Shown: piece after piece, positions 32,506 to 42,386 of the stretch
Layout: every line of letters starts with the position of its first letter
Position numbering within the stretch: position 1 is the stretch's first letter
From: Bacteroidia bacterium 43-41
GTDB taxonomy: Bacteria > Bacteroidota > Bacteroidia > Bacteroidales > Dysgonomonadaceae
Assembly (NCBI GenBank): GCA_001898165.1
Contig: MKTD01000028.1
Span: 62,001 to 126,000 of the forward strand
Reading direction: 5' to 3'
DNA: 64,000 nt
Notes under the pieces: generated by a model
What the model was told of the DNA's origin: nothing
Database searches by the model: none
The model's input: the letters and a program-made list of their open reading frames with translations, nothing else
Translations under genes and position numbers: made by a program

Positions 32506-34487
32506 AATATTTTTAATGTTTTTATTATCTCCTCATCCACCAAATAGGGTTCGGTAATGTGATAGCCCTCGGCATACGACCGGTTAAATTCCCGCACAGT
32601 ACTTATAGCGTTTGCGTTACGTGCCCACGAACGGCGGGCAACGCCACCCATTACGTCCCAAAGCATGGCAGAGCGAAGGATTTCATCCACACGTTCACTG
32701 CCGTCGCACACCATTCCGAATCCGCCGTTAATGGCTTTTCCGATACCTACGCCACCACCGTTGTGCAGCGCAACCAGGCTCATTCCCCGTGCGGCATTCC
32801 CGGCGAAACATTGCACTGCCATATCCGCCATCACGTTGCTGCCGTCTTTGATGTTGGCTGTTTCACGGAAAGGTGAATCGGTTCCGCTCACATCGTGATG
32901 ATCGCGTCCGAGCATAATAGGTCCGACCTCTCCGTTCCGCACCATCTCATTGAATTTCAAAGCAATATTCATGCGCCCCAACGCATCCTGATACAATATC
33001 CGGGCTTGCGTACCGACAACGAGTTTATTTTTTCCGGCGTCGCGAATCCAAATCCAGTTATCCATATCTTGTCCGCGGCGTGTTGGATCGATACAATCCA
33101 TGGCGGCCTTATCCGTTTTAACCAGGTCTTCGTGTTTTCCGCTCAGGCATACCCAACGGAACGGCCCGTAACCGTAATCAAAAAGCTCCGGCCCCATAAT
33201 ATCTTCCACATACGAAGGAAAAATAAAACCGTCTTTATCATCGACGCCATTCTTCGAGATTTCTTTCACACCGGCATCGTAAACAGCTTTCATAAACGAG
33301 TTCCCGTAATCGAAAAAGTATGTGCCCCGGGCGGTTAATTTTTTAATTACACGAAAATGACGTTCGAGTGACTCGTTCACCAGTTCGTGGAATTTTGTCC
33401 GGTCTTCCTTCAGCAACCGGGTACGCTCTTCGAACGATATTCCGGCAGGACAATATCCCCCCGTATATGGTTCGTGGCACGAAGTCTGGTCGCTCAACAG
33501 TTCAATGTGGATGTTCTCTGCTTCTGCAAATTCAAGCAAATCGACAATGTTTCCGTGATACGCGATGGAGAGAGGCTCTTTGCGTGTCATCGCCTCATGT
33601 GCCCAGGCGAAGGCCTGTTGCTTATCGCCGGTTATCTTGTGTACCCAGCCCTGTGAGTAGCGAGTCTCAATGCGCGAATAATCCACCTCGGCAATGATGG
33701 ATGCCGCACCGGCAATATCTGCTGCTTTTGGTTGTGCACCGCTCATCCCGCCTAATCCCGAGGAAACAAACAAGTGCCCGCGCAGATCCCCGTCTTGCGG
33801 CACTCCCAGTTTCTTCCTTCCGGCATTGAGCAATGTGTTGAATGTGCCGTGAACAATTCCCTGCGGGCCAATATACATCCAGCCTCCGGCAGTCATTTGT
33901 CCGTAGTTGGCAACACCCATTTGCGCAGCAATCTCCCAATCGGGCAAGTTGTCGAACTGCCCAATCATCATGGAGTTGGTAATGATAACACGTGGCGCAT
34001 CGGGTTTCGATTTAAACAATCCGAGCGGATGTCCGCTTTCCACCACCAGCGTTTGGTCTTGTGTCAGCTCTTCCAAATACATCTTAATCAGGCGATACTG
34101 CATCCAGTTCTGACACACTTGTCCGGTTTCGCCATACGTTACCAGTTCGTAAGGATACAAGGCGATGTCGAAACACAAATTATTATCTATCATCACCTGG
34201 AAAGCTTTTCCTTCCACACATTTTCCTTTGTACTCGTCTATCGGTTTTGCTTTCAGGTCTCCATCAGGACGATAACGATAGCCATAAATTCTTCCTCTGG
34301 TCTCGAGTTCTTCTAAAAATTCGGGAGCAAGCGTTTTGTGCAATTCACACGGAATATATCGCAAAGCGTTTTTTAGAGCGATTTCGGTTTGAACAGGCGT
34401 CAGACGGAAACCGCGATCGGGTGCACGACGAATGCCCTCTTTAAACTCAGGATAATGAGGCAGTTCGTTGGATAAGGTTATTTTCAT
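32502..34487 (-). CDS. hutU: Urocanate hydratase
   Basis: NAD+-dependent enzyme that converts urocanate to imidazolonepropionate. The GQMTAGGWMYIGPQGIVHGT segment, the GGMSGAQPKAADIAGA nucleotide-binding region, DQTSCHEPYTGGYCPAG and the GRDHHDVSGTDSPFRET active-site stretch are all as in the family. I chose ATG 34487 (MKITLSNELPHYPEF), giving 661 residues; the longer frame to 34583 would add a 32-residue hydrophobic leader that runs through the promoter region. First gene of the hut operon. Confidence 0.95.
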   Translation of the reverse strand: MKITLSNELPHYPEFKEGIRRAPDRGFRLTPVQTEIALKNALRYIPCELHKTLAPEFLEELETRGRIYGYRYRPDGDLKAKPIDEYKGKCVEGKAFQVMIDNNLCFDIALYPYELVTYGETGQVCQNWMQYRLIKMYLEELTQDQTLVVESGHPLGLFKSKPDAPRVIITNSMMIGQFDNLPDWEIAAQMGVANYGQMTAGGWMYIGPQGIVHGTFNTLLNAGRKKLGVPQDGDLRGHLFVSSGLGGMSGAQPKAADIAGAASIIAEVDYSRIETRYSQGWVHKITGDKQQAFAWAHEAMTRKEPLSIAYHGNIVDLLEFAEAENIHIELLSDQTSCHEPYTGGYCPAGISFEERTRLLKEDRTKFHELVNESLERHFRVIKKLTARGTYFFDYGNSFMKAVYDAGVKEISKNGVDDKDGFIFPSYVEDIMGPELFDYGYGPFRWVCLSGKHEDLVKTDKAAMDCIDPTRRGQDMDNWIWIRDAGKNKLVVGTQARILYQDALGRMNIALKFNEMVRNGEVGPIMLGRDHHDVSGTDSPFRETANIKDGSNVMADMAVQCFAGNAARGMSLVALHNGGGVGIGKAINGGFGMVCDGSERVDEILRSAMLWDVMGGVARRSWARNANAISTVREFNRSYAEGYHITEPYLVDEEIIKTLKIL

Positions 34488-34517
34488 AAATAAATAATTG
34501 ATTAACAAGTTCGGCGA

Positions 34518-34525
34518 CAAAGTTA
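34518..34525 (-). promoter_or_regulatory. Probable -7 box of the hut operon
   Basis: CAAAGTTA on the plus strand is TAACTTTG on the minus strand, about 31 bases upstream of the hutU ATG. The expected -33 TTTG is only approximated (TTG near 34548-34550). No HutC-like palindrome is evident in the gap. Confidence 0.45.
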
Positions 34526-34626
34526 GTAAAAATTGCTTGAAATAGTGCAACAACAAACTTCTTTTATAACTGATAAATAGCAATTCAGTAAAATCTTATT
34601 AATTTTGCATCAATAAAAAGGGAAAA

Positions 34627-35376
34627 ATGGATTACAAACTCGAGATATGCGCCAATTCTGTTATGAGTTGTGTGGAAGCACAAAAAGGCGGCGCATACAG
34701 GGTGGAGCTTTGTGCGGCAATTCCCGAAGGCGGCACCACACCATCGTACGGCGAGATTGCCGTGGCGCAGGAACTGCTTGACATTAAACTGAATGTGATT
34801 ATCCGTCCGCGCGGCGGTGATTTTCTTTATTCCGGATTGGAACATAAAATCATGCTCAAAGACATAGAAATATGTCACAAGCTGGGTGTTGACGGCATTG
34901 TTATCGGTTGCCTCACTGCTGAAGGCGATGTGGATATGCAACGCTGCCGGGAATTAGTTGCAGCGGCAGGAGAGATGGATATAACGTTTCATCGGGCGTT
35001 CGATAAATGCCGCGATCCATTCATCAGCCTCGAAGATATTATTTCTCTCGGTTGCAGCAGGATACTCACCTCTGGACAGCAGCCCAAAGCAGAACAAGGA
35101 ATCGGGTTATTGAAAAAACTGGTTCAACAAGCTGGAGATCGTATCATCATAATGCCGGGAAGCGGGATCAACGAAAACAATATTGTAAAAATTGCCCGGG
35201 AAACCGGAGCGGTTGAATTTCACCTTTCGGCACGGGAAGCGGTGGAAAGCAAAATGAAATTTAAAAACCCGGCCGTTTCCATGGGAGGCGCGAATATCAC
35301 GATCAACGAATTTGAACAATTGATTACCAGTGCTCAGAAGGTAAAAGAGACATGGACTATTTTAAACACAAAATAA
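34627..35376 (+). CDS. cutC: CutC family protein
   Basis: TIM-barrel protein with the conserved start LEICANSVMSCVEAQKGGAYRVELC and the RPRGGDFLYS, GCLTAEGDVD, TFHRAFDKC and ILTSGQQPKAEQG motifs. Originally linked to copper tolerance; more recent work has questioned that role, so a metabolic role is possible. Full length (249). TAATTTTG at 34600-34607 is its likely -7 box. One base separates its stop from the GH20 start. Confidence 0.9.
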   Translation: MDYKLEICANSVMSCVEAQKGGAYRVELCAAIPEGGTTPSYGEIAVAQELLDIKLNVIIRPRGGDFLYSGLEHKIMLKDIEICHKLGVDGIVIGCLTAEGDVDMQRCRELVAAAGEMDITFHRAFDKCRDPFISLEDIISLGCSRILTSGQQPKAEQGIGLLKKLVQQAGDRIIIMPGSGINENNIVKIARETGAVEFHLSAREAVESKMKFKNPAVSMGGANITINEFEQLITSAQKVKETWTILNTK

Positions 35377-35377
35377 A

Positions 35378-37714
35378 ATGAAAGAATTTAGGAATTTCAC
35401 CGTAATCTTTACAGCGATAGCTATGTTGTTCTCCTGCTCACAAAAAGGAAGCAAGAACAGGGAGCTTGCCAACTATGAGGTTATCCCGCTGCCATCGGAA
35501 ATCGCAACATCCGCGGGAAATCCGTTTGTTCTATCCCCGTCGGTAAAAATCGTATTTCCGGAAGGGAATGAAAAGATGCAGCGTAACGCTGAGTTCCTCG
35601 CGGAATTTCTGGAGACATCAACGGGAATAAAACCGGACATTACATCGGTAACACCGGACAATAATGCCATCATTTTAGCCGTTGGGCTACAAAATCCGAA
35701 TGCAGAAGCGTATGAAATAGTAGTCAATGAAAATACCATAACCATAACGGGTGCAAGTGAAGCCGCCGTTTTTTATGGGATACAGACGTTACGCAAGTCG
35801 ATTCCTGTAAATTCAAGACAGACTGCCTTCCAGCCTGTTACAATTAAGGATGAACCCCGGTTTGCTTACCGTGGCATGATGCTGGATGTGGCACGCCACT
35901 TTGAATCGGCAGATTTTGTAAAAAAACAGATCGATATCCTGGCATTACACAACATCAATCGTTTTCACTGGCACCTGACCGATGATCAGGGATGGAGAAT
36001 TGAGATAAAAGCATATCCGAAACTGACGTTACTGGGTTCGACGCGTAAACAAACCGTTATCGGTAGAAACACAGGTGAATATGACGGTACGCCTCACGGC
36101 GGATTTTATACGCAGGAAGAGATTAAAGATATCATTAAATATGCTGAAGACCGGTATATCACCATTATTCCCGAAATAGACCTTCCCGGACACATGCTGG
36201 CTGCTCTTACCGCATACCCCGAACTGGGCTGCACAGGCGGGCCATACGAAGTTGCCGGTTCGTGGGGAGTTTTTGACGATGTACTTTGTCCGGGAAAGGA
36301 GGAGACTTTTACTTTTCTTGAAGGCGTTCTTTCGGAAGTGGTTGAACTTTTCCCATCCAAATATATTCATATCGGCGGCGATGAGTGCCCAAAGGTCCGT
36401 TGGGAAAAATGCCCCGACTGCCAGGCTCGGATAAAAGAACTGAAGCTAAAGGATAAAGACGGACATAAGGCCGAACATTACCTGCAAAGTTACGTGACGG
36501 CCCGCATAGAAAAATTTCTGAACGATAAAGGCAGAAGCATTATTGGCTGGGACGAGATCCTGGAAGGGGAGCTGGCTCCAAACGCAACGGTCATGTCGTG
36601 GCGCGGGATGGAAGGAGGGATCAAGGCTGCTCAAATGGGGCACGATGTAATTATGACACCCACCACCTATTGTTATTTCGATTATTACCAAACCCGGAAC
36701 ACAGATGAAGAGCCGTTGGCAATTGGCGGGTATCTCCCTATAGAAAAGGTGTACAGCTTTGAACCGGCTCCCGATATCTTAACGGCCGGGCAGAAAGCAC
36801 GTATTCTTGGGGCACAAGCCAACCTGTGGACAGAATACATACAAACGCCGGAGCATGTGGAATACATGATAATGCCCCGTATCGCCGCACTTTCAGAAGT
36901 ACAATGGGTGAAACCCGAAAAGAAAAATTACGAAGAATTTCTGACCCGGTTGCCCAGACTACTTAACTTATACGGCAAATTAGGCTACAAGTATGCTACA
37001 CACGTTTTTGACGTGCAGGCTAAAATGACTCCCAATTTCGAAACAAATTCGCTCGATGTGGAATTGTCAACTATCGACAATGCACCGGTCTATTATACGC
37101 TCGACGGTACAGAGCCCACCGTTTCATCAACGAAGTACGACGGCAAATTCTCCATCCGGGAAAACTCTGAAATTAAAGCAATCGCTATTCGCAAAGGCGA
37201 AAACCCGAGTAAAATGCTTTCGGAAAAGATTAATGCCAGTAAAGCCAGTTATAAACCCATTACACTTCTGACAGAACCGGATCCGGACTACAAATATAGC
37301 GGAGAAGGCATGTTGGTCGACGGTCTTTTCGGAAACAGTACAAATTACAGGACCGGGAAATGGATCGGGTTCAAAGGTGAAGATATGGTGGCAATAATAG
37401 ATATGCTCGAGCCCACGGAAATCTCAACCGCCGAAATCCGTAACTGCGTAGTAACCGGCGATTGGATTTTTGACGCATCGGAAATAATCCTCGAATCCTC
37501 CAATAATGATTCCACATTTACCGTAGTCAACAGCCAAAAACTATTGGATGCGAACACCACACATTGGTCGGATATTGCTACCCACACACTATCTTTCAAT
37601 CCCGTAACCGCGCGTTATTATAAGCTGACGGTTAAACCAACAATTATACCGGCATGGCATCCGGGAAAAGGGAACAAAGCTTATATGTTTATCGACGAAA
37701 TTACGTTGAATTGA
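35378..37714 (+). CDS. Beta-N-acetylhexosaminidase, GH20, lipoprotein
   Basis: Releases terminal N-acetylglucosamine or N-acetylgalactosamine from glycans by substrate-assisted catalysis. Signal with lipobox (IAMLFSC), a GH20b alpha/beta N-domain (about 30-150), then the TIM barrel from about 160 with FHWHLTDDQGWRIEI, DLPGHMLA and the catalytic Asp335-Glu336 pair in HIGGDECPKVRW. The C-terminus has a chitobiase-type segment (about 555-620, YYTLDGTEPTVSSTKYDGKF) and an F5/8-like carbohydrate-binding domain (about 640-778). 778 residues, complete. One base after cutC, so cotranscribed. Surface glycan foraging is likely. Confidence 0.94.
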   Translation: MKEFRNFTVIFTAIAMLFSCSQKGSKNRELANYEVIPLPSEIATSAGNPFVLSPSVKIVFPEGNEKMQRNAEFLAEFLETSTGIKPDITSVTPDNNAIILAVGLQNPNAEAYEIVVNENTITITGASEAAVFYGIQTLRKSIPVNSRQTAFQPVTIKDEPRFAYRGMMLDVARHFESADFVKKQIDILALHNINRFHWHLTDDQGWRIEIKAYPKLTLLGSTRKQTVIGRNTGEYDGTPHGGFYTQEEIKDIIKYAEDRYITIIPEIDLPGHMLAALTAYPELGCTGGPYEVAGSWGVFDDVLCPGKEETFTFLEGVLSEVVELFPSKYIHIGGDECPKVRWEKCPDCQARIKELKLKDKDGHKAEHYLQSYVTARIEKFLNDKGRSIIGWDEILEGELAPNATVMSWRGMEGGIKAAQMGHDVIMTPTTYCYFDYYQTRNTDEEPLAIGGYLPIEKVYSFEPAPDILTAGQKARILGAQANLWTEYIQTPEHVEYMIMPRIAALSEVQWVKPEKKNYEEFLTRLPRLLNLYGKLGYKYATHVFDVQAKMTPNFETNSLDVELSTIDNAPVYYTLDGTEPTVSSTKYDGKFSIRENSEIKAIAIRKGENPSKMLSEKINASKASYKPITLLTEPDPDYKYSGEGMLVDGLFGNSTNYRTGKWIGFKGEDMVAIIDMLEPTEISTAEIRNCVVTGDWIFDASEIILESSNNDSTFTVVNSQKLLDANTTHWSDIATHTLSFNPVTARYYKLTVKPTIIPAWHPGKGNKAYMFIDEITLN

Positions 37715-37720
37715 TTCGGG

Positions 37721-39127
37721 TTACGCCATCGCCATAAACAACAGGATTCCTGCAACATATCCCAATGCTGCCAGCGGAGTAAATCGCTTTAAATAATAAC
37801 CGAAGCTTATTTTTTCCAATCCCATTACTGCCACTCCGGTGGCCGATCCGATGATAAAAATGCTGCCTCCGGTTACCGCACAATATGCCAATAAGGTCCA
37901 GAAACCGCCGTCGGCTACAAAATACTGCATGTACGGTGTTACTGCTGCCGATGTTTCCACTACCGGATACATTCCCATTGTCGCGGCAACCAATGCCACG
38001 TTATCCACTACTGACGAAATGGCGCCGCTAATCACACTGATGGCGTAAGGTTCTTTTATATTTGACGAAAGGACATCGGCAAAAAGCGAGAGCTGTCCGC
38101 CAACATTCAACGCTGCCACCGACATCAGGATACCGAAGAAAAAGAAAATCGTAGGCAGATCCACCGAACGGGACAGAGTTGGAATACGTAACTTGTCCGA
38201 TTCCCGGATACCGTTTATCCGTCCGTACATTAAATCGGTATATATCCACAAAAACACCAACCCAATTAATACACACATGAAAGCGGGCAAATGGGTTATG
38301 GCCTGAAAGACAGGGACAAAGGCAAGAGATGAAATTCCTATCCAGAAAATAATTATTCTCGACCTGTTCGGGATACGTTCCATGTAAATATCGTCGGCCG
38401 ACAGATCGCTGCTTTGGCGCAACTTTGTCCCTTTCCTGAACAACCAAAAATCTGCTATTATCAACGGAACCAACAAATTGGCCAACGCCGGTAAAAACAG
38501 ATGCGATATCTGATGCCAGGCCGTGATATTTCCGCCCGTCCACAGCAAAAGCGTGGTTACGTCGCCAATAGGCGACCATGAACCTCCTGCATTTGCCGCC
38601 ATGATAATGATGCAGGCATACTTCATGCGATCGGTATGATCGGGCACCAGCTTGCGGAGGATGGCGATAAGCACAATGGCAGCGGCCAGGTTATCCAGCA
38701 AGGCAGAAAAGAAAAAAGACGATAGCCCAATCAACCACAACAGCTTGCGTTTATTCTGGGTACGCAGTGTGCGCGAAATAGCCATAAACCCACCGTGTTT
38801 ATCCACGATATTCACGATAAGCAATGAACACATCACAAAGAACAACGTTTGTGACACATCACCCAAATGAGGCACAAAAGCTTTTTCGGTTAGATAACGT
38901 ATGACCTGATCATTAACGGAAAAATTTTCCAGTTCCGCCTGTTTAACAAAGTGCAAAAAATCGGAATTTTGCCGTTCTATCAAAATGTCCTGCGAGCCAA
39001 ACACCAGCATCAGCCAAAGTGTGATGCATACAAACAGCGCCGTTGCTGATTTATTTACTTTGATTTTATCCTCGAGCGCAATGGCTACAATGCCGAGGAT
39101 AAAAATAACCGGCATAGCATAGTACAT
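37721..39127 (-). CDS. nhaD: Sodium/proton antiporter NhaD
   Basis: Multi-pass antiporter of the ion-transporter superfamily, about 12 helices. Conserved helical signatures include SSFFFSALLDNLAAAIVLIAIL (unwound helix with Asp-Asn), AANAGGSWSPIGDVTTLLLW and SAISSVVDNVALVAATMGMYP in the second half, repeating the same pattern. Exports sodium for protons. 468 residues, full length. Starts three bases after the nfo stop, so the two are in one operon; converges with the GH20 gene six bases away. Confidence 0.93.
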   Translation of the reverse strand: MYYAMPVIFILGIVAIALEDKIKVNKSATALFVCITLWLMLVFGSQDILIERQNSDFLHFVKQAELENFSVNDQVIRYLTEKAFVPHLGDVSQTLFFVMCSLLIVNIVDKHGGFMAISRTLRTQNKRKLLWLIGLSSFFFSALLDNLAAAIVLIAILRKLVPDHTDRMKYACIIIMAANAGGSWSPIGDVTTLLLWTGGNITAWHQISHLFLPALANLLVPLIIADFWLFRKGTKLRQSSDLSADDIYMERIPNRSRIIIFWIGISSLAFVPVFQAITHLPAFMCVLIGLVFLWIYTDLMYGRINGIRESDKLRIPTLSRSVDLPTIFFFFGILMSVAALNVGGQLSLFADVLSSNIKEPYAISVISGAISSVVDNVALVAATMGMYPVVETSAAVTPYMQYFVADGGFWTLLAYCAVTGGSIFIIGSATGVAVMGLEKISFGYYLKRFTPLAALGYVAGILLFMAMA

Positions 39128-39130
39128 AAG

Positions 39131-39982
39131 TTATGATTTATGATTTATGAGGGAGTAGAGCAGTTTTATTTCCTCAGCCCACAACGATTCGTCGGGAGTT
39201 TCGAGGATTAACGGCATGTTGTTGAAACGGTTGTCGTTCATTATAAAAGAGAAAACATCCATTTTCATCAACCCTTTGCCCAGGCTGTCGTGGCGATCTA
39301 CGCGGGATGCCAGTTCTTTTTTTGAATCGTTTATATGCATCCCTTTCAAGTAGTTAAATCCAATGATCTCATCGAATTTGCGAAAAGTATTTTCAAATCC
39401 CTCACGGGTTCTTATTTCGTAGCCCGCTGCCAGCGTATGGGCCGTATCAAGACACACCCCTACCCTACTTTTATCTTCCACTTTATCAATGATATGGGCT
39501 ATTTGCTCAAAGGTATGCCCCAGATTGGTTCCCTGCCCTGCGGTATTTTCTATAACAGCAGTTACACCGTTCGTCTTTTCGAGCGACAGGTTGATGGACT
39601 CGGCAATTCTGTCCAGGCAATCGTCAATCGGCAACTGATTCAAATGGCTGCCAGGATGAAAATTAAGCCGGTTCAATCCCAACTGTTCGCAACGTTGCAT
39701 TTCATCGAAAAAGGCGGAACGCGATTTTTTCAACCCTTCCTCTTCAGGATGCCCCAGGTTGATCAGATAGCTATCGTGTGGGAGGATATGATCGGGCGAG
39801 AAACCATATACTTCACACCGCGATTTAAACAAGTCGATATTTTGCCGCGTCAACGGTGCGGCAACCCACTGGCGCTGATTTTTAGTAAAAAAAGCAAAGG
39901 CCTTTGCTTCTATTAAATGTGCATTAACCGGAGCATTTTCCACTCCGCCCGCTGCACTGATATGTGCTCCTACAAATTTCAT
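39131..39982 (-). CDS. nfo: Deoxyribonuclease IV (endonuclease IV)
   Basis: AP endonuclease of base-excision repair, an alpha/beta barrel with three zinc ions. Family motifs: [15 protein letters not shown] at the start, [39 protein letters not shown], and DRHDSLGKG near the C-terminus, which supply the His/Glu/Asp zinc ligands. 283 residues, normal. Lies directly upstream of nhaD. Confidence 0.95.
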   Translation of the reverse strand: MKFVGAHISAAGGVENAPVNAHLIEAKAFAFFTKNQRQWVAAPLTRQNIDLFKSRCEVYGFSPDHILPHDSYLINLGHPEEEGLKKSRSAFFDEMQRCEQLGLNRLNFHPGSHLNQLPIDDCLDRIAESINLSLEKTNGVTAVIENTAGQGTNLGHTFEQIAHIIDKVEDKSRVGVCLDTAHTLAAGYEIRTREGFENTFRKFDEIIGFNYLKGMHINDSKKELASRVDRHDSLGKGLMKMDVFSFIMNDNRFNNMPLILETPDESLWAEEIKLLYSLINHKS

Positions 39983-40012
39983 CTGTTTATTTTTTTATTA
40001 ACCATTAAAGTC

Positions 40013-40036
40013 CGTTGCCGGCCTGCGGGCAGGCAA
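40013..40036. other. GC-rich hairpin upstream of nfo
   Basis: GTTGCCGGCCTGCGGGCAGGCAAC can fold with either GTTGCC/GGCAAC or CCTGC/GCAGG. It stands out from its AT-rich surroundings in the 206-base gap between nfo and the SGNH gene. No T run follows on either strand, so it is not a clear terminator. Confidence 0.35.
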
Positions 40037-40188
40037 CCTTTGGCGATCAATCTGCCAATTGACTACAACAAAGATAAGCGATAAAGATTAAAACCATAAA
40101 AAAAATTATTGTTTTTATACGGAAATTCTTAATGGAACAATAAAATTTATTATCTTTCGAAAAAATAATAGTTGAATAAAAGAGACAA

Positions 40189-40911
40189 ATGAGAATGAGA
40201 ACAATAGTAAAATTATTTTTCACAGCCATTATCGTAATGAATTTTATATCGTACGCCGAAGCGCAAGACTGGGCAAACTTAAACCGCTTTAAAGAGGACA
40301 ATGCAAAAATCGGAATGCCGAAAACATGCGACGACCGGGTAGTTTTTATGGGAAACTCCATCACGCAAGGCTGGATAGAGAAAGTACCGAAATTCTTTGA
40401 AAACAGGCCTTACATTAACCGCGGTATAAGCGGACAAACCACGCCGCAGATGCTTATCCGTTTCCGACAGGATGTGATAAATCTTTATCCGAAAGTGGTG
40501 GTTATTCTCGCTGGGACGAACGATATTGCCGGAAATACCGGGCCTTCAACGCTGGAAATGATCGAAGATAATATCCATTCAATGACTGAACTCGCGCAGG
40601 CAAATGGAATTCAGGTGGTGCTTTGTTCGGTTCTTCCCGCGTTTGATTACCCGTGGAAGCCCGGCATGGAACCCGCCGGAAAAATTGTGGAACTGAACCA
40701 AAGAATAAAAAAATATACCGAGACACAAGGCGCTGTTTACTGTGACTATTTCTCGGCTATGGCTGACGAGCGAAACGGCTTGCCGGAAAGTTTATCGGGC
40801 GACGGCGTACATCCCAACGTGGAAGGATATGCTATTATGGCTCCCATTGCCGAAAAGGCCATTGCGCGAGCCCTGTTGATGTGGAAAGATAACCCGAAAA
40901 GAAAATACTAA
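40189..40911 (+). CDS. Exported SGNH/GDSL-family hydrolase
   Basis: Signal peptide of 24-26 residues (cleavage near AEA-QDW). Block I has the nucleophile Ser in FMGNSITQGW, block II the Gly in GISGQTTPQ, block III the Asn in AGTNDIAG, and block V the Asp and His in GDGVHPNVEGY. This is the GDSL/SGNH esterase fold, probably a carbohydrate or lipid acyl esterase in the periplasm. 240 residues, complete. Alone, but a carbohydrate link with the nearby GH20 is possible. Confidence 0.9.
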   Translation: MRMRTIVKLFFTAIIVMNFISYAEAQDWANLNRFKEDNAKIGMPKTCDDRVVFMGNSITQGWIEKVPKFFENRPYINRGISGQTTPQMLIRFRQDVINLYPKVVVILAGTNDIAGNTGPSTLEMIEDNIHSMTELAQANGIQVVLCSVLPAFDYPWKPGMEPAGKIVELNQRIKKYTETQGAVYCDYFSAMADERNGLPESLSGDGVHPNVEGYAIMAPIAEKAIARALLMWKDNPKRKY

Positions 40912-40929
40912 TCAGAATTACGATTAATG

Positions 40930-40979
40930 AAGAGCCAAGAGCCAAGAGCCAAGAACCAAGACAAAAGACAAAAGACAGT
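40930..40979. repeat. Heptamer tandem tract upstream of pdxB
   Basis: Three or four units of GAGCCAA followed by GAACCAA, then ACAAAAG twice (GAGCCAAGAGCCAAGAGCC...). It lies 21 bases before the pdxB start codon. Similar tracts occur at 3341-3429 and 29717-29788. Confidence 0.65.
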
Positions 40980-40999
40980 TTAAAAACTATAAACGAAAA

Positions 41000-42133
41000 G
41001 TGAAAATTCTTGCAGATGCACATATCCCGTATTTAAAAGGCATTGCCGAGCAGTTTGGCGAAGTGGAATACTTGCCGGGGGACCAATTCACAAAAGAAAC
41101 CATTAGCGATAAAGACGCGTTGATCGTACGCACGGTTACTCATTTCGGAAAAGATATTCTGGAGGGGACCAACGTTAAACTGATCTGTTCGGCCACCATT
41201 GGCTTTGACCATATCGATACCGGATATTGTGATGCGCAAGGCATTGCCTGGCGCACTGCACCGGGTTGCAATGCCAATTCGGTGGAGCAATACGTAACCG
41301 CCTCGCTACTCTATTTGGCGGATAAATACCGGTTCGATTTAAAAGAAAAAACAATCGGGATTGTTGGTGTGGGGAATGTAGGCAGTAAAGTGGAAACGGC
41401 GTGCCGAAAACTGGGCATGCAAGTGCTATTAAATGATCCGCCCCGACAAGAAAGGGAGGCTTGGCGAGAAGGCGAAGAGGCGGAAAAAACGGTATTTGTG
41501 GATTTGGAAACGATAAAAAAAGAAGCCGATATCATCACCCTACATACCCCGTTAACAAAAACCGGGAGACACAAAACCTATCACCTGGCGGATGAACATT
41601 TTTTTGACACGTTGGACAAAAAACCGTTCATCATCAATTCCTGTCGCGGCGGCGTCGCAGATAATGTTGCGATGAAAAAGGCATTGAAGTCGGGAAAAAT
41701 CTCGGGAGCAGTGATCGATTGCTGGGAAAACGAGCCCGGGATCGATCGGGAATTGTTGCAGATGGCTGATATCGCCACACCGCACATTGCCGGATATTCG
41801 GCCGACGGCAAATGGACGGCAACCAAAATGTCGCTCGAAAATCTGAACGAGTTTTTCGGGTCAGGAATCCGTCCGATAAAGTTAATGTCGCTGCCCCAAC
41901 CCGAAAATCGGGTTATCGACCTAAAAGAGATTGCCCCGAATAATCAATTGGCTTATGCCGTTTGGCAAACATATAATCCTATGGTGGAAACGGTAAACCT
42001 GAAAGCAAACCCCGGTAAATTCTACCAGTTCCGCTCCAGTTACCCGTTACGCAGGGAATATTATGCTTACGAACTAAAAAATGCAGACTCCGGTATTATG
42101 CCTGTATTAAGAGAACTCGGGTTCAACGTTTAA
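41000..42133 (+). CDS. pdxB: Erythronate-4-phosphate dehydrogenase
   Basis: NAD-dependent D-2-hydroxyacid dehydrogenase of the DXP-dependent pyridoxal phosphate pathway. Conserved parts: the substrate-domain segment SATIGFDHIDTGYC, the Rossmann motif GIVGVGNVGS, TLHTPLTKTGRHKTYHL, NSCRGGVADN and the catalytic TPHIAGYSADGKW (His). The extra C-terminal domain typical of PdxB is present. Starts at GTG (41000), directly after the heptamer tract, and no ATG lies nearby at the family start. 377 residues. Confidence 0.93.
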   Translation: MKILADAHIPYLKGIAEQFGEVEYLPGDQFTKETISDKDALIVRTVTHFGKDILEGTNVKLICSATIGFDHIDTGYCDAQGIAWRTAPGCNANSVEQYVTASLLYLADKYRFDLKEKTIGIVGVGNVGSKVETACRKLGMQVLLNDPPRQEREAWREGEEAEKTVFVDLETIKKEADIITLHTPLTKTGRHKTYHLADEHFFDTLDKKPFIINSCRGGVADNVAMKKALKSGKISGAVIDCWENEPGIDRELLQMADIATPHIAGYSADGKWTATKMSLENLNEFFGSGIRPIKLMSLPQPENRVIDLKEIAPNNQLAYAVWQTYNPMVETVNLKANPGKFYQFRSSYPLRREYYAYELKNADSGIMPVLRELGFNV

Positions 42134-42350
42134 TATCGCCATTGCGATTGACCCAATTCGTACCAAACCCGGTAATCTCACAGTCCCAAAAACAACCCAT
42201 AAGATATTTAAAAAAAAAATGCCTAAATGTGCCTTTTTTATTTTTTATTATCGTAAAAAAAAGGTATTTTTGTTGAACCTTGTTTCCATTTATTGAAAAC
42301 AGCGGGTTAACAGGAGTAGAATTATGGAAAATCCAATTATTTTTTGGAAA

Positions 42351-42386
42351 AATCAATTAGAAAATAAAAATCAATTAGAAAATGAA
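42351..42386. repeat. Tandem 18-bp repeat ending in the start codon
   Basis: AATCAATTAGAAAATAAA followed by AATCAATTAGAAAATGAA. The ATG of the next gene (42382) lies inside the second unit. A related CCAATTATTTTTTGGAAA lies just before. A-rich start regions often replace a Shine-Dalgarno sequence in this phylum. Confidence 0.65.

Noticed and set aside
34488-34583. N-terminal extension of hutU (32 residues)
   Set aside because: Hydrophobic, not conserved in urocanate hydratases, and overlaps the promoter region.
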